A DNA stretch of 64,000 nucleotides from Diploscapter coronatus (lineage: Eukaryota; Nematoda; Chromadorea; Rhabditida; Rhabditidae), in contig OZ038422.1 of NCBI GenBank assembly GCA_964036155.1, forward strand, positions 19,057,201 to 19,121,200. Direction: 5' to 3'. The notes below the pieces were generated by a model. That model saw only the letters and a program-made list of their open reading frames with translations, was not told the origin of the DNA and ran no database searches. A program made the position numbers and the translations under genes. How positions within the stretch are numbered: position 1 is the stretch's first letter; every line of letters starts with the position of its first letter. Shown here piece after piece: positions 25,304 to 36,523 of this stretch.

Positions 25304-25595
25304 ATGAATTATTTCACCAGAACAAAAGCTATCCTCCTTCAATTGGTAATACTCTTCGCTGTAATTGTGGCCACTGTAAGGATAATTTTTGAGAGATTTA
25401 ATCTTCAATCAAATTCTCTTTTTTCAGCTCCAATTTAATGTCCCGCCAACTGGGCAGTGCTACGTGAAACAAGGAGAAAAGTGCTACAGGTAAAGGATCT
25501 ATTTTACAATTTAATTTATTTCGATATGATTCATTCTCAATTAAAGATGTGATTGCCAACCTCCTCTGCAATGCTACAAAGGGTCGTGCCGTTAA
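25304..25595 (+). CDS. Small secreted cysteine-rich peptide (60 aa)
   Basis: Three tiny exons (25304-25375, 25428-25489, 25547-25595) join in frame into 60 residues. The first 24 residues end in a hydrophobic signal peptide (ILLQLVILFAVIVAT). The mature part holds six cysteines in the pattern C-x6-C-x2-C-x-C-x5-C-x4-C, ending KGSCR. The last acceptor is a weak AAAG. I do not recognise a family; short secreted six-cysteine peptides in nematodes include antimicrobial-type and inhibitor-type peptides, but nothing here decides between them. It is convergent with the Kunitz/lustrin gene, whose stop codon is only about 150 bases away. Confidence 0.65.
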
Positions 25596-25741
25596 GCGTC
25601 AACTTTTCTTCGATTTTGAAGAATAATTTATATACACGTGCATCCATTCCTATCTGTAAACGCATCAACTAACCTGGTGTAGTTTCCCAGTTTATCCTCG
25701 GGTTGACAGTCACTTTATACACGAATCCGTGCAATTTCGAA

Positions 25742-28103
25742 TTATCTTCGGTCTGTGATATGTTGCATTTCATAATTTTCGTATGAAGTTAATAAATAAT
25801 TGCCTACATTCTCGATGAGAATTGCATTCGGAATGAAACAGCAAACGAAGCGATTGAATATGTCACGTGCTGCCTTGACGCAGATCGATTTGCCTAGAAA
25901 ATTCGAGAATCGAGTCTGATCAGCGAGCTTATTCAATAAATCAAACAAACCTGGACAACTTGTCTGTAAACCAGTTGCAGACGTGCATTCCACCGCCAAT
26001 TGAGTATTCGGGTAGTAAACAGGATTACCCCTTGGACATTTCAGAATGCGGTAATGGTTTAGAATTGATGGCACCGTTGTGGTTGTGGAATGTCGTGATT
26101 TTGTAGTAATAAAATTAGATATTGATCGTCGAAATGATTTGGTTACGAATGTAGATGGTGGCTTTGATGCTATTTCATTTGCATCATCTGAAAGAGTTAC
26201 ACAAGGCTTAGGAAATTATAAATTTTCTTGCCGTTGAATAAAAATGGATCATTGCTTGTTAGTGGAAGACTTGTAGTAGTTGGCAAATTAGAACAACAAA
26301 ATCCTAGCACCGAATTGGTTGTATTCTGACACGAATATCCCATACTGAAATTTTGGATTCTTTATTTTTAATTTCATAAACCATTAATTGAATACCTGCA
26401 TTGAGTGACTCCAACGGTGCAAATGCTTGACTGCCCAGCGACTGAATCGATGAACGGAGTGCTAGATTCTGGACAAACGGCTAAATTTATATTTCGAATA
26501 AATTTAAGAGTCATTTTAAAATAACCCGTGATTGATTGGGAGCAACAAAAGCCAAACAATGCTTTGTCTACAGATTGTGAACAGTAGAATGACGAAGGGC
26601 AGTCGTTTTTGTCTGTAGAAAATGCGCACTTCTGAGGGGCAGAAAGGGTAGAGTCGAAATATGGAAGTCGACCGAATGAGCATGATGCTAAAAAATATTC
26701 AAGATTATGGCTTTTTTCAATCAACTCACTCGAACTAATCGAAGAGCAACAATATCCAGATAAAGAACAGACGAATTTGGAAGGACAGTTGTCGAATTCA
26801 TTATGAGAAATACAACGGAGAGGCTGATGGGATGAGGCGAGGAGATATGGATGTGAGTCCGTCGGACATATTTGAGTCGGTTCTGAAATACGAATGAATA
26901 TTTTGGCTAAAACAATTAAGAAAATATACGTTGACGAATCTCCATCGTGCAACAAACGTGCTTCTTGTAAATTGAATCGAATCTGCAGACATCGGAACTT
27001 GGGCATGGAGAGTTGTCACACAAATGAGGTCCGCCTGCAGATAGTCGAACAACACTTCCAGGTAAACAAGCTGAACTCATCAAAACATTACTAAAGATCG
27101 CTCTAAGCGAATTAGTACCAGTATTCTGGCAGAATTTCATGCATTCTCCTTCGCTTCTAAAGCGATTCTGCTTTCCTTCAACGCATCCGAAATACTCAAA
27201 GTTCTTGCATCTGAAATAAGTTTTACTAAAGAAGTTGCGAATTTTTCCATTCTTACTTCAATTCATAAGAATCGAAATAGTATCGATTCAGTGGCATCGA
27301 GTTATTTTTACAGGTACTAGCTGAACCTGGATCCGGGGATAAACGACAAATATTTTCTGAAAATTCATAAGGGATTAGAAACAAATTAGATAAAACCTTT
27401 GTGAGGACAGCAAATCTTGATTTGTGCAGCATGGCTGTAGGCAAATGACTCGCAATAATAATTCGATCCGCAATCAGCATCATTTTCACATTTATTTGGA
27501 ATGACAGAGTGTATTTCATCATCGATTTCGTCGGGGCATTTTAGTCGAACTTAATTTAGGGGGATTTTTGATAATATGTAATAATCGAAAATTCTTCATA
27601 TTTCACACAATAAAATGTGAACAAAATGTAAACAGCATAGTTCCATCGTGTTGCAAATCAGGATTGTACGTTATATAACATAGCATAATAGATAATGAGC
27701 ATTTTGGGATATTTTCTATACCGAAACGATTATCGAAAATTTTAAAAAATCGTATAATAACGAAACGCAAAACAAAAACAGTAAATTTCAATTAAAAATA
27801 TTAATTTTGAACACTCGATTAATGCCTTAAAATTTACTATTGCAAATCTTCTTTTGCTTTTCGTCAAATTTTATTGTAGGAAATATTTTTCTGATTATTA
27901 TAAATAGTAGGTTAAAAGTAGCATTACGTAACGTAATGTCTAACGAAATTTTCGAAAATCGTCATTATTTGTGCAAATTTGCGATTATAAATGCAAAATG
28001 AGATAAATGTGGACTCACCCGGATTATTGCTTGTCGGTTGGTGGAAAACATCGATTGAATGGATGGAAGGTAACAGAAGCAGAAGCAAATGAAAAAAGGA
28101 CAT
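25742..28103 (-). CDS. Secreted Kunitz/lustrin-repeat protein (512 aa)
   Basis: Nine exons read leftward: 28103-28019, 27549-27397, 27356-27257, 27210-26930, 26882-26730, 26687-26526, 26480-26396, 26344-26271, 26187-25742. All phases agree. Residues 1-16 are a signal peptide (MSFFHLLLLLLPSIHS). A cysteine module (CENDADCGSNYYC...CC, about 45-78) precedes a Kunitz domain at about 82-140 with the family hallmarks RYYFD, FEYFGC, NRFRSEGECMKFC. Then come four lustrin-type cysteine repeats (each starting C-P and ending CC, about 160-357), a T/S-rich linker and a last cysteine module (about 415-485). Kunitz domains usually inhibit serine proteases; nematode proteins combining them with lustrin-like repeats are secreted, often linked to cuticle or host/environment interfaces. 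Inhibition here is inferred. The promoter and first exon are duplicated at 45804-46260. Confidence 0.85.
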
Positions 28104-28408
28104 GAACACACAAACAGTCAGAGAACGGACTGAATCGATAGGTAAGGAGATTGACGAATCTCAGATAAACATTTCAACTTGCACAACTCTGTACTACTAC
28201 TTCACCGTGAGAATTTCGGCTTTTTAAATTCACAATCACTTTTTTGTTTATTCTTCTCTCGATTTGTCTGAAAATTGAATGAACATCCGAACTTTTGCTC
28301 CAAATGCGCCATAATTGAAATTTGAAGTGAGAAGATATTCGAGTTACATAGTGGTAACTTCATATTCATCTCCAGAGCCCTACAATTTTGTCTGTCATTG
28401 CGAAATCC
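27966..28408. repeat. Duplicated promoter/exon-1 block, copy A
   Basis: This block contains exon 1 and the upstream region of the Kunitz/lustrin gene. It is closely similar, base by base, to 45804-46260 apart from short indels. The similarity stops on the right at the small palindromic element starting at 28409. Confidence 0.85.
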
Positions 28409-28489
28409 GGGTGCGAGTCAAGTCCCCCACTTTTTCGTGAAAATAGTGTGACGTCAGAGAAAAAAACTGGGGGACTTGATTCGCGCCCT
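28409..28489. mobile_element. 81-base palindromic MITE, copy 1
   Basis: The ends GGGTGCGAGTCAAGTCCCCC and GGGGGACTTGATTCGCGCCC are inverted copies around a core with TGTGACGTCAGAG. A second copy at 34877-34960 shares core and ends almost perfectly, which shows it is a mobile or recently copied family rather than a chance hairpin. Confidence 0.8.
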
Positions 28490-29128
28490 CATTTTTCTCT
28501 TCATTATTTAATTTTTAGCTTTAATTCGTATATTTCCGACGCGGAATTTCAACTTGATATATCGCCTAAATAGAGTTACTCCCACTTCTAAATCATTATT
28601 TTAAAAAGGAAAATGCTGTTCACTTTTTCAATATTCATTTCTCCTTAAATTGCCATATTCCGATTTGAATATCAGATTTGAGCAAACCTAGGGAGCTTTG
28701 CAACCTATCCTCAGGATATTTTCTTGACAAATTTCACTCTCTAGCTTGTAACTGATACAAATTTTCACAATGCGATCTGGTATCATAATTAGAAATTCGC
28801 TCGTGCGAGACTTACCCCCTATAGTTTATTTTCGTCTGACAAAAGTTCTCCCTAGGTCTGTAAGGTATGCATTTGCGTTGTTTATAACCGATAAGTAAAT
28901 ACACGGGTAGTTTTATTTCAACATGTATCTTTCACGTTTTAGGACTCTTGAATGATAAACCATGGTTAGGAATCGATTTCTAGTCTGATAAAAATTCCGA
29001 AACATCAATTTAGTAGTTTCATTCTCCTTCCTTCAATATCAATTTCATACTCGTTAATTGCAGACTTTCTCATTCAATCAGTATTCTTCTACTATTTTCA
29101 TTTTGATTGTTTAGGTCTCTCAACAAAG
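28490..29128. other. Intergenic, no gene seen
   Basis: AT-rich DNA between the divergent Kunitz/lustrin and F-box/kelch genes. The left part next to the palindromic element would carry the upstream promoter region of the former, the right part that of the latter. No further structure recognised. Confidence 0.45.
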
Positions 29129-30398
29129 ATGCTAGCCAATTTACCAGTCGAAATTATATTGTTGATCTGCGAATATCCCGAATTCAAAGATCTAGGACAA
29201 TTGGCCTGGACTAACAAACGGATGATGCAAATAATCAAGAAACATCTGCCGATATTGCTTGAAGGGAAAGTTTTATTCTATCGTAAGAAATTATGTTGAA
29301 AGCTAAGTAAGAGACTTTGAAACGATTCGTAATAATTTAGTTTATTATCGAAGTATTGGTAGACGTGAAGGAAGAATAGGCTTGTTCAATTCATATACCT
29401 GTTCAGTAGAAGAGATTGCAAAATTCCACAGTTGGTATGCGTCATATGAAGTAGCAACTACAGAGAATAGGGTAAATTCTTATGTTCGCTATTCTGTATA
29501 ATTTCTCATGTTTCAGATTTTTGGAATTGACATCATAAAGAAATCATTTGAAATATATGACTTGAATACTCGACAAGTTTCAAGAGGTCTGCTCAACAAA
29601 TCCATGAATGATCGATTCAAAGAACTTTACAGGTCCAGATCCTCCTGAATGGCGTAGAGGTGCATCAATCGCTTACTACAAAGATAAATTGTATTATTTG
29701 GGCGGAATGAGTGCTAAAAAAAGAAAAGATACGAACCGAATTGATGTAAAAAGATCGAACGAAAGTCCATAAAATAATTTATTCAGGTTTTAATAGATGG
29801 AGAATGGCAAACGGGACCTACATTTCCTCTTTCAATTAGTGGTGTTCGAACAATAACATGCGATGAAAATTTATACAGTCACATTATACCATATTCACTA
29901 TTGTAATCATGGATATTCAGTTATTAATGGAGAATATGGTAATAAGATATATCGATTATCAGACGATGAACGGGAATGGACTGAAGTTGGAGAGATTCCA
30001 AAAAGACGAGAGTATTTCGGAGTTGCATCGCTGAATGGAAGAATTTACATAACTGGAGGACACACGTCATTAACTTTGTATGATAAATAATGTATCATTA
30101 TATATTTAGTGGTAATGCATTAAAATCCTGTCTATGTTTCGACCCCTCAGCTCCAGTTGACAGTCGAATTTCTCCAATCGCTGATATGAATTATGCAAGA
30201 TATGAACATTCGCTCATTGTCGCTAATGGGAAATTGTATGTAATAGGAGGGTGAGCTGAGATCTTGCATATCTTCACATGAAATATTTATTAACTTAGAT
30301 TTCAAAACATGTTCGAGAACGAATGTTGTAATTCCATCGAGGAATACGATCCACAGACGAATAAATGGCAAGAAGTTGGAAAGTTTAACATGAAATAA
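29129..30398 (+). CDS. F-box/kelch-repeat protein (314 aa)
   Basis: Eight exons (29129-29282, 29341-29471, 29517-29586, 29633-29745, 29787-29877, 29921-30065, 30110-30250, 30299-30398) with consistent phases. The N-terminus LANLPVEIILLICEYPEF reads as an F-box (about 3-45). Kelch-type blades follow, recognisable by the paired glycines and W/Y pattern: AYYKDKLYYLGG, SLNGRIYITGG, VANGKLYVIGG, then EEYDPQTNKWQEVGKF. F-box/kelch proteins normally act as substrate adaptors of SCF ubiquitin ligases: the F-box binds Skp1 and the kelch propeller holds the substrate. Only about four blades are clear, so the propeller may be short or partly diverged. Two introns are only 43-46 bases long. The protein has no signal peptide, unlike its secreted neighbours. 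Confidence 0.8.
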
Positions 30399-30448
30399 AG
30401 CTTTTTGTGATTATAATAGTCTCAGATTTCATACAGAAATTTTATTCA

Positions 30449-30454
30449 ATAAAT
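30449..30454 (+). terminator. Polyadenylation signal of the F-box/kelch gene
   Basis: AATAAA lies about 50 bases after the stop codon at 30396-30398 and before the receptor-exon remnant. Confidence 0.5.
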
Positions 30455-30594
30455 GTGAAATAATAATTTAATTTCAATGCACATGATACAGACTATTCTC
30501 GAAGACGCCCAAAAGTGATAAGGGTAAATTATAGCTGAAATAAGTACTATTCAAAATATTTCTTTTCAAGATTTAAATTATTTTCCTCCTGAGC

Positions 30595-30714
30595 ATGTTG
30601 CATTTGAATGCGATTTCAAATCTGCTGAAGAGTTGGAACCAAATTTGGGAACGAAGAAGAAATTCAGTCAACGTCTCACACATTATATTATGGAGAAGAC
30701 CAACATTGCCCTAA
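30595..30714 (+). pseudogene. Orphan C-terminal exon of a serpentine receptor
   Basis: A 40-codon reading frame encodes LLKSWNQIWERRRNSV...HIILWRRPTLP and a stop. It is clearly homologous to the last exon (39827-39952) of the complete receptor gene at 36524-39952, and downstream non-coding DNA is also shared. No other receptor exons precede it: the F-box/kelch gene ends about 200 bases upstream. It is a remnant left by duplication and loss or replacement of the upstream part. Confidence 0.8.
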
Positions 30715-31021
30715 TCGAATAACATAAATCATGTGTTAATTAATATTTTAAATTTCACCATTTCTTCAACTAATTTATAAAGTTATCTCACTTCATCAGC
30801 TATTTTGAAAAGCTTATTTTATAAATTTATCTTTATTGTAGACTTCATTTCTTTCGAGCAGTAAATTATTCGCTCAATAATTAAAACTGGTGTGATCAGG
30901 AAATCGGCATAATTGATTGATAACATACTAAATTAGATAAGGAAAAAGAGCTAATTAGTATGATTAAAAATTTTGATGAGATTCTCATTCATGATAACCA
31001 GACTTTGGAATTTTGAAGAAA

Positions 31022-33378
31022 ATGATATCACCATATCGATCAATTGTTCTTTTGGCATATTTTCATTTTGTTTCTTCTGATTGTCCACCGGGTGAATATT
31101 CCTTAAATTCAAGGTCATGCTAGCATTTTTGTATTATATAAAGTATATTTAACTTTCAGATGCTTTCGATTCATAAACGAAACAGTGACTTTCAACGGTG
31201 CTGAAAAGCATTGCAAAACTCTCGGCTATCATTTAGTTTCCATTCATAGGTCAGACTGCAAACCCATTTAATGTTTAATAGTTTAAATTTCTTTCAGTGC
31301 CTTTGAAAACAACTTCATAGAAGGTAAGTGACATGAAATATTATTAATTGAAGAAATAGCCGATATTTAGAAAATTAGGTAGTTAATTTTGCATGGCATT
31401 ACACATGAATTATTTAAAGATTAATATAATTTTCAAAGGAATAACGACTTTGTTGCGAATCAACAATTTGCATTATGAATTAATTCTAATACCCCATTTT
31501 AGTAACCGCTGGGAAAGAATTTAATTCCGAATATATCTCCTTTCATATTGGTTTAACTTCGAGCGATAGAGTCACATGGAATTGGACCGACATGAGCGAC
31601 TATATTTATCGAAATTGGGCACCTGGTAAGGCAGTTTATCCTTTAAAAATGAATGTTTCGAAAGATTCATTTGCGTAATTTCAAAATTAGGCGAGCCGGT
31701 CGGTGATAAGTGTGCTATAATGTATATTGGAGATGGAACATGGTATTTAGTAATTTATTGAATTTGAATACTGTAGTTGAATAATGTTTCAGGAAGACAC
31801 ATCTCTGCAATGATCATCTAAACTTCGTTTGCGCTGGTGATGAAAATAATGAGTAAATTTTACAACGTTATTACTATTGAAACCGATGAACTAATTTATT
31901 TTGTATTTTAATAACCAATACAAAATTATAGGACAACTGCATCCACCAACCCTATTCACACAAGTCCTGCTTTACCTACAAGTCAGTGCTTGAATTTTGC
32001 ATGCCTAATAGTTAATTAGATGAAATTTGATAGAAACAAAAAAATTACCTCAAATAAAAGAGAAGCATTATTCATAATCTAGGACTGCTGCTCATTAACT
32101 TTACTATTTCTCAAAACAAAAATTAGAAGTAAAGATATTCGGTTGATATTCGTTTACGAATTTATCTAGAAAATTTAGGCCAAAATATCGCAACGACTGG
32201 TAAACCTACTCCTGCTACAATGGTTGCAGACGTAGTGTTCATGATAGATATGAGCGAGAAATCACAAGACAGCGTTTATGACGATGTAAGGTGATTAAAA
32301 TGATTTACTAAATTTAAACCATCTCTTTAGTTTAAACAATTTTTGCAAATCGTGACACTTCCATGGACAATCGACTCGGGCAAATATACTCGAATCGCCC
32401 TTATGGCTGTCTATTCCGATATTTCACTTAGCATAAATTCATTATCTTCAATTAATAGCAGGTATTCCTTAATAATCTAGCATATTTTTGTTAATTATAA
32501 TGAGTTTGCAAATAATAAAAGACGAGAAAGATAGGATAAGAACATCTCGAAGAGCTGATTTCTTCGGTAAATCTCTCGATTATTATGCATATTTTATTAA
32601 GACGTTCGAAAAATCGTTCATTAATAATCATTTCGAGAGAGCTTGGAAGTGCTAAACTTATTACGTTCAATTGATTAATCCATAATACGATTCAATTTCT
32701 TTTTCAGAAATGTATTTCTAGCATACCTCAATAGTTTCTTTAATTTATGGACAGATACTCGATCAGGACAAAATTTGACTGCGTAAAATATTATCAAACA
32801 TATCTTCAAATTATGATTATTTCTTGTGCATTATTTTATCTATTATAATCAAAATATATAGCAACTTTATATTCGCCAAATTTAGGGCTTTGTCATTGGC
32901 GTCATCAACTGATTATATGTCACCTGGAAACGGCTATCGCTCAGATATTACTAATCACGTGCTCATATATTTAACAGCAACAACAAAGCTCGTAAATAAA
33001 GATACCCAATTATAATCTTAAATTTTAGCTTTACTGATAATCCTATCTCTGAAGCAAAATACGTTCGTGACAATAACTTTTACGGGGTTTTGACTATTGG
33101 TTATGGACTAGGAATTAACAACAAGGCGATTTTAAAGGTTTCGTGAAACATAATAAATTTATAAATTCAATTGACATCAGAATTAAATAAATAATGAAAT
33201 TTAGAATGTTGCCGGCGGTGTTAAATGCGCATCATTCCCCCAAAAAATTGCTGATCTGACAGGAAAAACAGTCAATTTTGTACAAGATGCAGTATTCGCT
33301 GCATCGTAAGAATATATATTATTTCAAAATATTATTTTTCAAAAATTTAGTTCCGGCGGGCCCAATTATTGTAATTAA
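31022..33378 (+). CDS. Secreted C-type lectin / VWA-domain protein (381 aa)
   Basis: Fourteen exons: 31022-31113, 31160-31249, 31298-31323, 31503-31625, 31691-31742, 31793-31852, 31932-31981, 32179-32285, 32331-32461, 32708-32782, 32886-32987, 33029-33137, 33205-33305, 33351-33378. A signal peptide (about 1-20) is followed by a C-type lectin domain (about 21-145): CPPGEYSLNSRCF, YHLVSIHS, WNWTDMSDY, DKCAIMYIGDGTW, LNFVCAG. The EPN/QPD sugar-binding triad is not seen, so calcium-dependent sugar binding is doubtful. A short T/S/P linker leads to a VWA domain (about 185-381): VVFMIDMSEKS, GKYTRIALMAVYSD, GYRSDITNHVLIYLTA, VLTIGYG. The MIDAS motif is degenerate. The lectin-plus-VWA architecture is common in nematodes. 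The frame holds at 32987/33029 only if a GC-AG intron is used there; with the nearby GT the frame breaks. The first five exon lengths (92, 90, 26, 123, 52) equal those of the lectin at 40256. Confidence 0.8.
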
Positions 33379-33701
33379 TTACCGTTCTACATCTTGAGAA
33401 ATGGTATATGAATTTTGCATTTCAAGTAGATAGATAAATAAATATTTTCAAACTAAAACTTTATCTCAGCAAATAATTCACATATCGATAAAAAGAGTGA
33501 TAAGTTAAAATAAGCTGAAGAAATTTGCTTCTTAGGCGCATCATAAATTCGACGTACTGCAATCATTAGGTATTACAAAACAAAATAACGCTGAGTAGGA
33601 ATTGGATAAATTACTGATAAATGTGGAAGTAATTGCGAAGGAGAAGTATAAATTATCGATGAAAAGCTGCATCTTCGCTCTTTTGATTTGCTAGCTCAAA
33701 A

Positions 33702-33998
33702 ATGTATTCTATGTATAAATTTATCTTGCTATTTTCATTTCTTAATTTGATAAATACTGCATGTCGACCAGGGGAATACACATTCAATTATAGGTAAAAT
33801 TAGATACTATGAGAGAAATATTATGGTAAGTTTAGATGCTTTCGGTTCATCAGCATTCCAGATACGTTTCAAGGTGCAGAACAATATTGCGAATCTATCG
33901 GCTATCATCTGGCTTCGATTCATAGGTACTTTTTGTTTGAATTCATTATTAAACCAAAACGAATTTTCAGTGCATTTGAGGATGATTTGAAGAGATAA
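33702..33998 (+). pseudogene. Truncated C-type lectin (69 aa)
   Basis: Three exons (33702-33793, 33836-33925, 33971-33998) have the first two lengths of the neighbouring lectin genes (92, 90). They encode a signal peptide, then CRPGEYTFNYRCF and YHLASIHS, and stop at TAA eight residues into the third exon, after AFEDDLKR. The core of the lectin fold, including the WxW region, is missing. It is most likely a decayed partial copy, though a short secreted product cannot be excluded. Confidence 0.7.
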
Positions 33999-34093
33999 TT
34001 GATGTCTTTATTTATTTTCTGTTGAAATATAAAATTGTTGAATAAGTCTATCATATAATTTAATCACAACAAAAATATGCGTAAAATCGGATT

Positions 34094-35177
34094 TCAAATA
34101 TCAGAAAGAACTTCTGTCGCTTTTTGAATCAGCTTGGTCATTTCGAGGCAAATTTCCTTGGACCCGCCGGGTTTCTTCTCTTCGATCACTGCGCACAAAG
34201 TCGCCAAAGTCAGTGCTGGAAGAAGATAATAAATTCTTGTTGTTAAAATTTATGAAAAGAAAACAGACTTGGGAAATTTCGAACCGCAGTCGATTGCATG
34301 AAAAGAGACAGTATGTCTTATTGAGAGACGGAAAGAAGGACGATCTTTTTCTCTCTCGATTAGATATGCTATCTCATTTCATGCGGTTCGAAATTTCCCA
34401 AGTCTGAAAGAAAACGTACCCAAATGCTCTTGATGAGTTTTCGGCTTTTTGTCCATCAGATACTGTTCGATCGATTTAGACAACGAGGTTGAAGCTGATT
34501 CTGCAAAGAATCTTCAATGAGTAAAAATATTTACCATATTTTCTAACTGAATGACATCCCCATTTGAAAGGCACCCTCAAAATGCAAGACCTATTGACTC
34601 CCTTTCGGATCATCTAAGGAGGGCACACCCCCTATTGGGAACAGCCCAACTCGGAACTTTTTGTTAGGATGCATACAGAGTCGGCTCGGCTCGGGCAAGC
34701 AGAAAAAATAGTATGAGAGAGTGAGAGACGAAAATAGCATGCCTCTCTGCGTCTCTCACTTCGAATACTATTTTTCTCTGCTTGCCCGAGCCGAGCCGAC
34801 TCTGTATGCATCCTAACAAAATAGTTCCGAATTGGGCTGTTCCCAATAGGGGGTGTGCCAGGACGATTTAAAAATAGGGGTGCGGGTCAAGTCCCCCCAC
34901 TTTTTCGTGAAAATAGTGTGACGTCAGAGAAAAAAACGAGGGGGACTTGACCCACACCCCAATTTTCAAGTTTCCAAGAATTTTTACTTGTCATCACTTT
35001 CAGGCAGCTCAACAATCATTTTTAAAAGCCCATTTTTAAATATTGAGAATTTTATGTACCTTCCATTCCGGTTTCAGCATGAGCAGGATGCATGCAGTCT
35101 TGCACTTGGTGTCTACCGTGTTCGGCATGGAGAATGACTGCAGCCAGCAGCAGTACTTCATCCTCAGAATCGGACAT
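34094..35177 (-). CDS. Small intracellular protein of unknown function (106 aa)
   Basis: Three exons (35177-35060, 34500-34420, 34215-34094) join in phase into 106 residues starting MSDSEDEVLLLAAV and ending TKLIQKATEVLSDI. The sequence is amphipathic and helical-looking, with a central KSIEQYLMDKK and a C-terminal TLATLCAVIEEKKPGG. No signal peptide, no cysteine framework. I do not recognise the family. Both introns are loaded with palindromic elements: 34264-34406 in one, and 34622-34859 plus 34877-34960 and a dispersed repeat in the other. Codon phases and good splice sites support a real gene. Confidence 0.55.
34264..34406. mobile_element. Palindromic MITE in intron
   Basis: CAGACTTGGGAAATTTCGAA at the left end is repeated inverted as TTCGAAATTTCCCAAGTCTG at the right end, enclosing about 95 bases. 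It forms most of the second intron of the small minus-strand gene. Confidence 0.8.
34549..34620. repeat. Short dispersed repeat, copy 2
   Basis: About 70 bases around CATTTGAAAGGCACCCTCAA match 5008-5082. Directly abuts the large palindrome at 34622. Confidence 0.5.
34622..34859. mobile_element. Long palindromic (foldback) element
   Basis: Nearly perfect inverted arms of about 100 bases: GGCACACCCCCTATTGGGAA at the left and its complement ending GGGGGTGTGCC at the right. The arms include GGATGCATACAGAGTCGGCT and a CGGCTCGG repeat. The centre is a GAGAGA/TCTCTC stretch. It would fold into one long hairpin in RNA or single-stranded DNA. It lies in the first intron of the small minus-strand gene. 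Confidence 0.9.
34877..34960. mobile_element. 84-base palindromic MITE, copy 2
   Basis: Same family as 28409-28489: ends GGGGTGCGGGTCAAGTCCCC and GGGGACTTGACCCACACCCC around a core with TGTGACGTCAGAG. It lies 17 bases from the larger palindrome 34622-34859. Confidence 0.85.
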
Positions 35178-36523
35178 CTTTGTCGAAAATGTCACTGAAA
35201 CGAGGACAAATAAATAGCAAAATCGAAAAAAAAAATGTAAAATGATCAAAAATGAAATATGGCATAATTATCGTTAATTACTCATGTAATTAAAGCAATT
35301 AGACGAAAAAAATCAACGATGATTAAATAAGCTGAAAAACGAAGTCGCCTTCCTTTTCATTGTCCTCCTTCCAATGCATTCTCTGCGTCTATCGCGGTCG
35401 CAGAGAAATAGCATGTGCAACTGAGAGAGGCTCTTTTCCTCTCCTCTCTCCACGTGCTCTTTTCGCTTTTTCTATCCGCGAAAATGCGAATTGCAAGTTG
35501 CAGTTGCATGCAACTAAGTATAAACGCGCCCAAAGTATTTTTTTTCAAAATATATAGCAGAAATAGTAATCGATTTCTTGTGAAAAGTTTTTGAACATAA
35601 TCTTGTTCGTCAGCAACATCAATTAACGTATTTTCCATATCCTCTGGATGTTTTGCCGAAATAGCCTATGTATTTTCTCTCAGTTAATCTTTTTCACTAC
35701 CTAATGATGATGAGCCATTTTCATAGCATCAATCTATTTAATTTCAGTTCAATACCTTTCAGTACTTGCTAAATTTATCTTATCGTCCTGCCACTATTAA
35801 TTTTCGTTCCTCTTAGTTCTAAATATCAATACAAAAACGTAAATTTTAATTTGCAACCTCATTTGAAGGAAACAATCTATATAATTTACTAGAACTTCAA
35901 TTGCACCTATTAACATTTTAGTTTTAAATTTCTGTATATTTTGTATTTTATTTTTATTAATAAAGGCTTACTTACCCAAGTTTGAGAGGCAACTACCAAC
36001 ACACTACTGCGAATCACTGTCTGATACCCCTAAATTAGCTTTATTTATTAGTTAACGGGACCGATCACCCCGAGCAATCAGCTGATACACTAAACTTATT
36101 TTTGGATACTAATAAAGAAGAACTTAATAGATCTTTCAAAACAATAATTATTGCCCACATGTTTTCGAAGATAATAAGCATTGATAATAATATACCTTAA
36201 AGAAATCTTATTATTATTATTTCACGAGAAGTTAATGTTTGATTCTATTTGCGCGTGATAATTGCATATTATGATGAAATGAAAAAGGTGATAATATTAA
36301 CCTGAGTACGATATATTTAAAGCTGTTTAGATAAGTTTTTCTTCCATATTAATAATTGCTAGCATATTGGTTATCATAATATTGGCCACAAAATGTGCAC
36401 ATACAATCTTCAAACTTAATTATCGACCCTTCTCCGAATTTAGAATGAATATATCCATTTTATATTTATAATTTTAATACGATGTAATTAGAGATGATTT
36501 TAGGTTAATTTAATATTTTATCA
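35178..36523. other. Intergenic, no gene seen
   Basis: AT-rich DNA between divergent genes. A GC-richer patch at about 35380-35530 may be the promoter of the small minus-strand gene. About 55 bases at 35536-35590 resemble 45486-45540. Confidence 0.45.
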
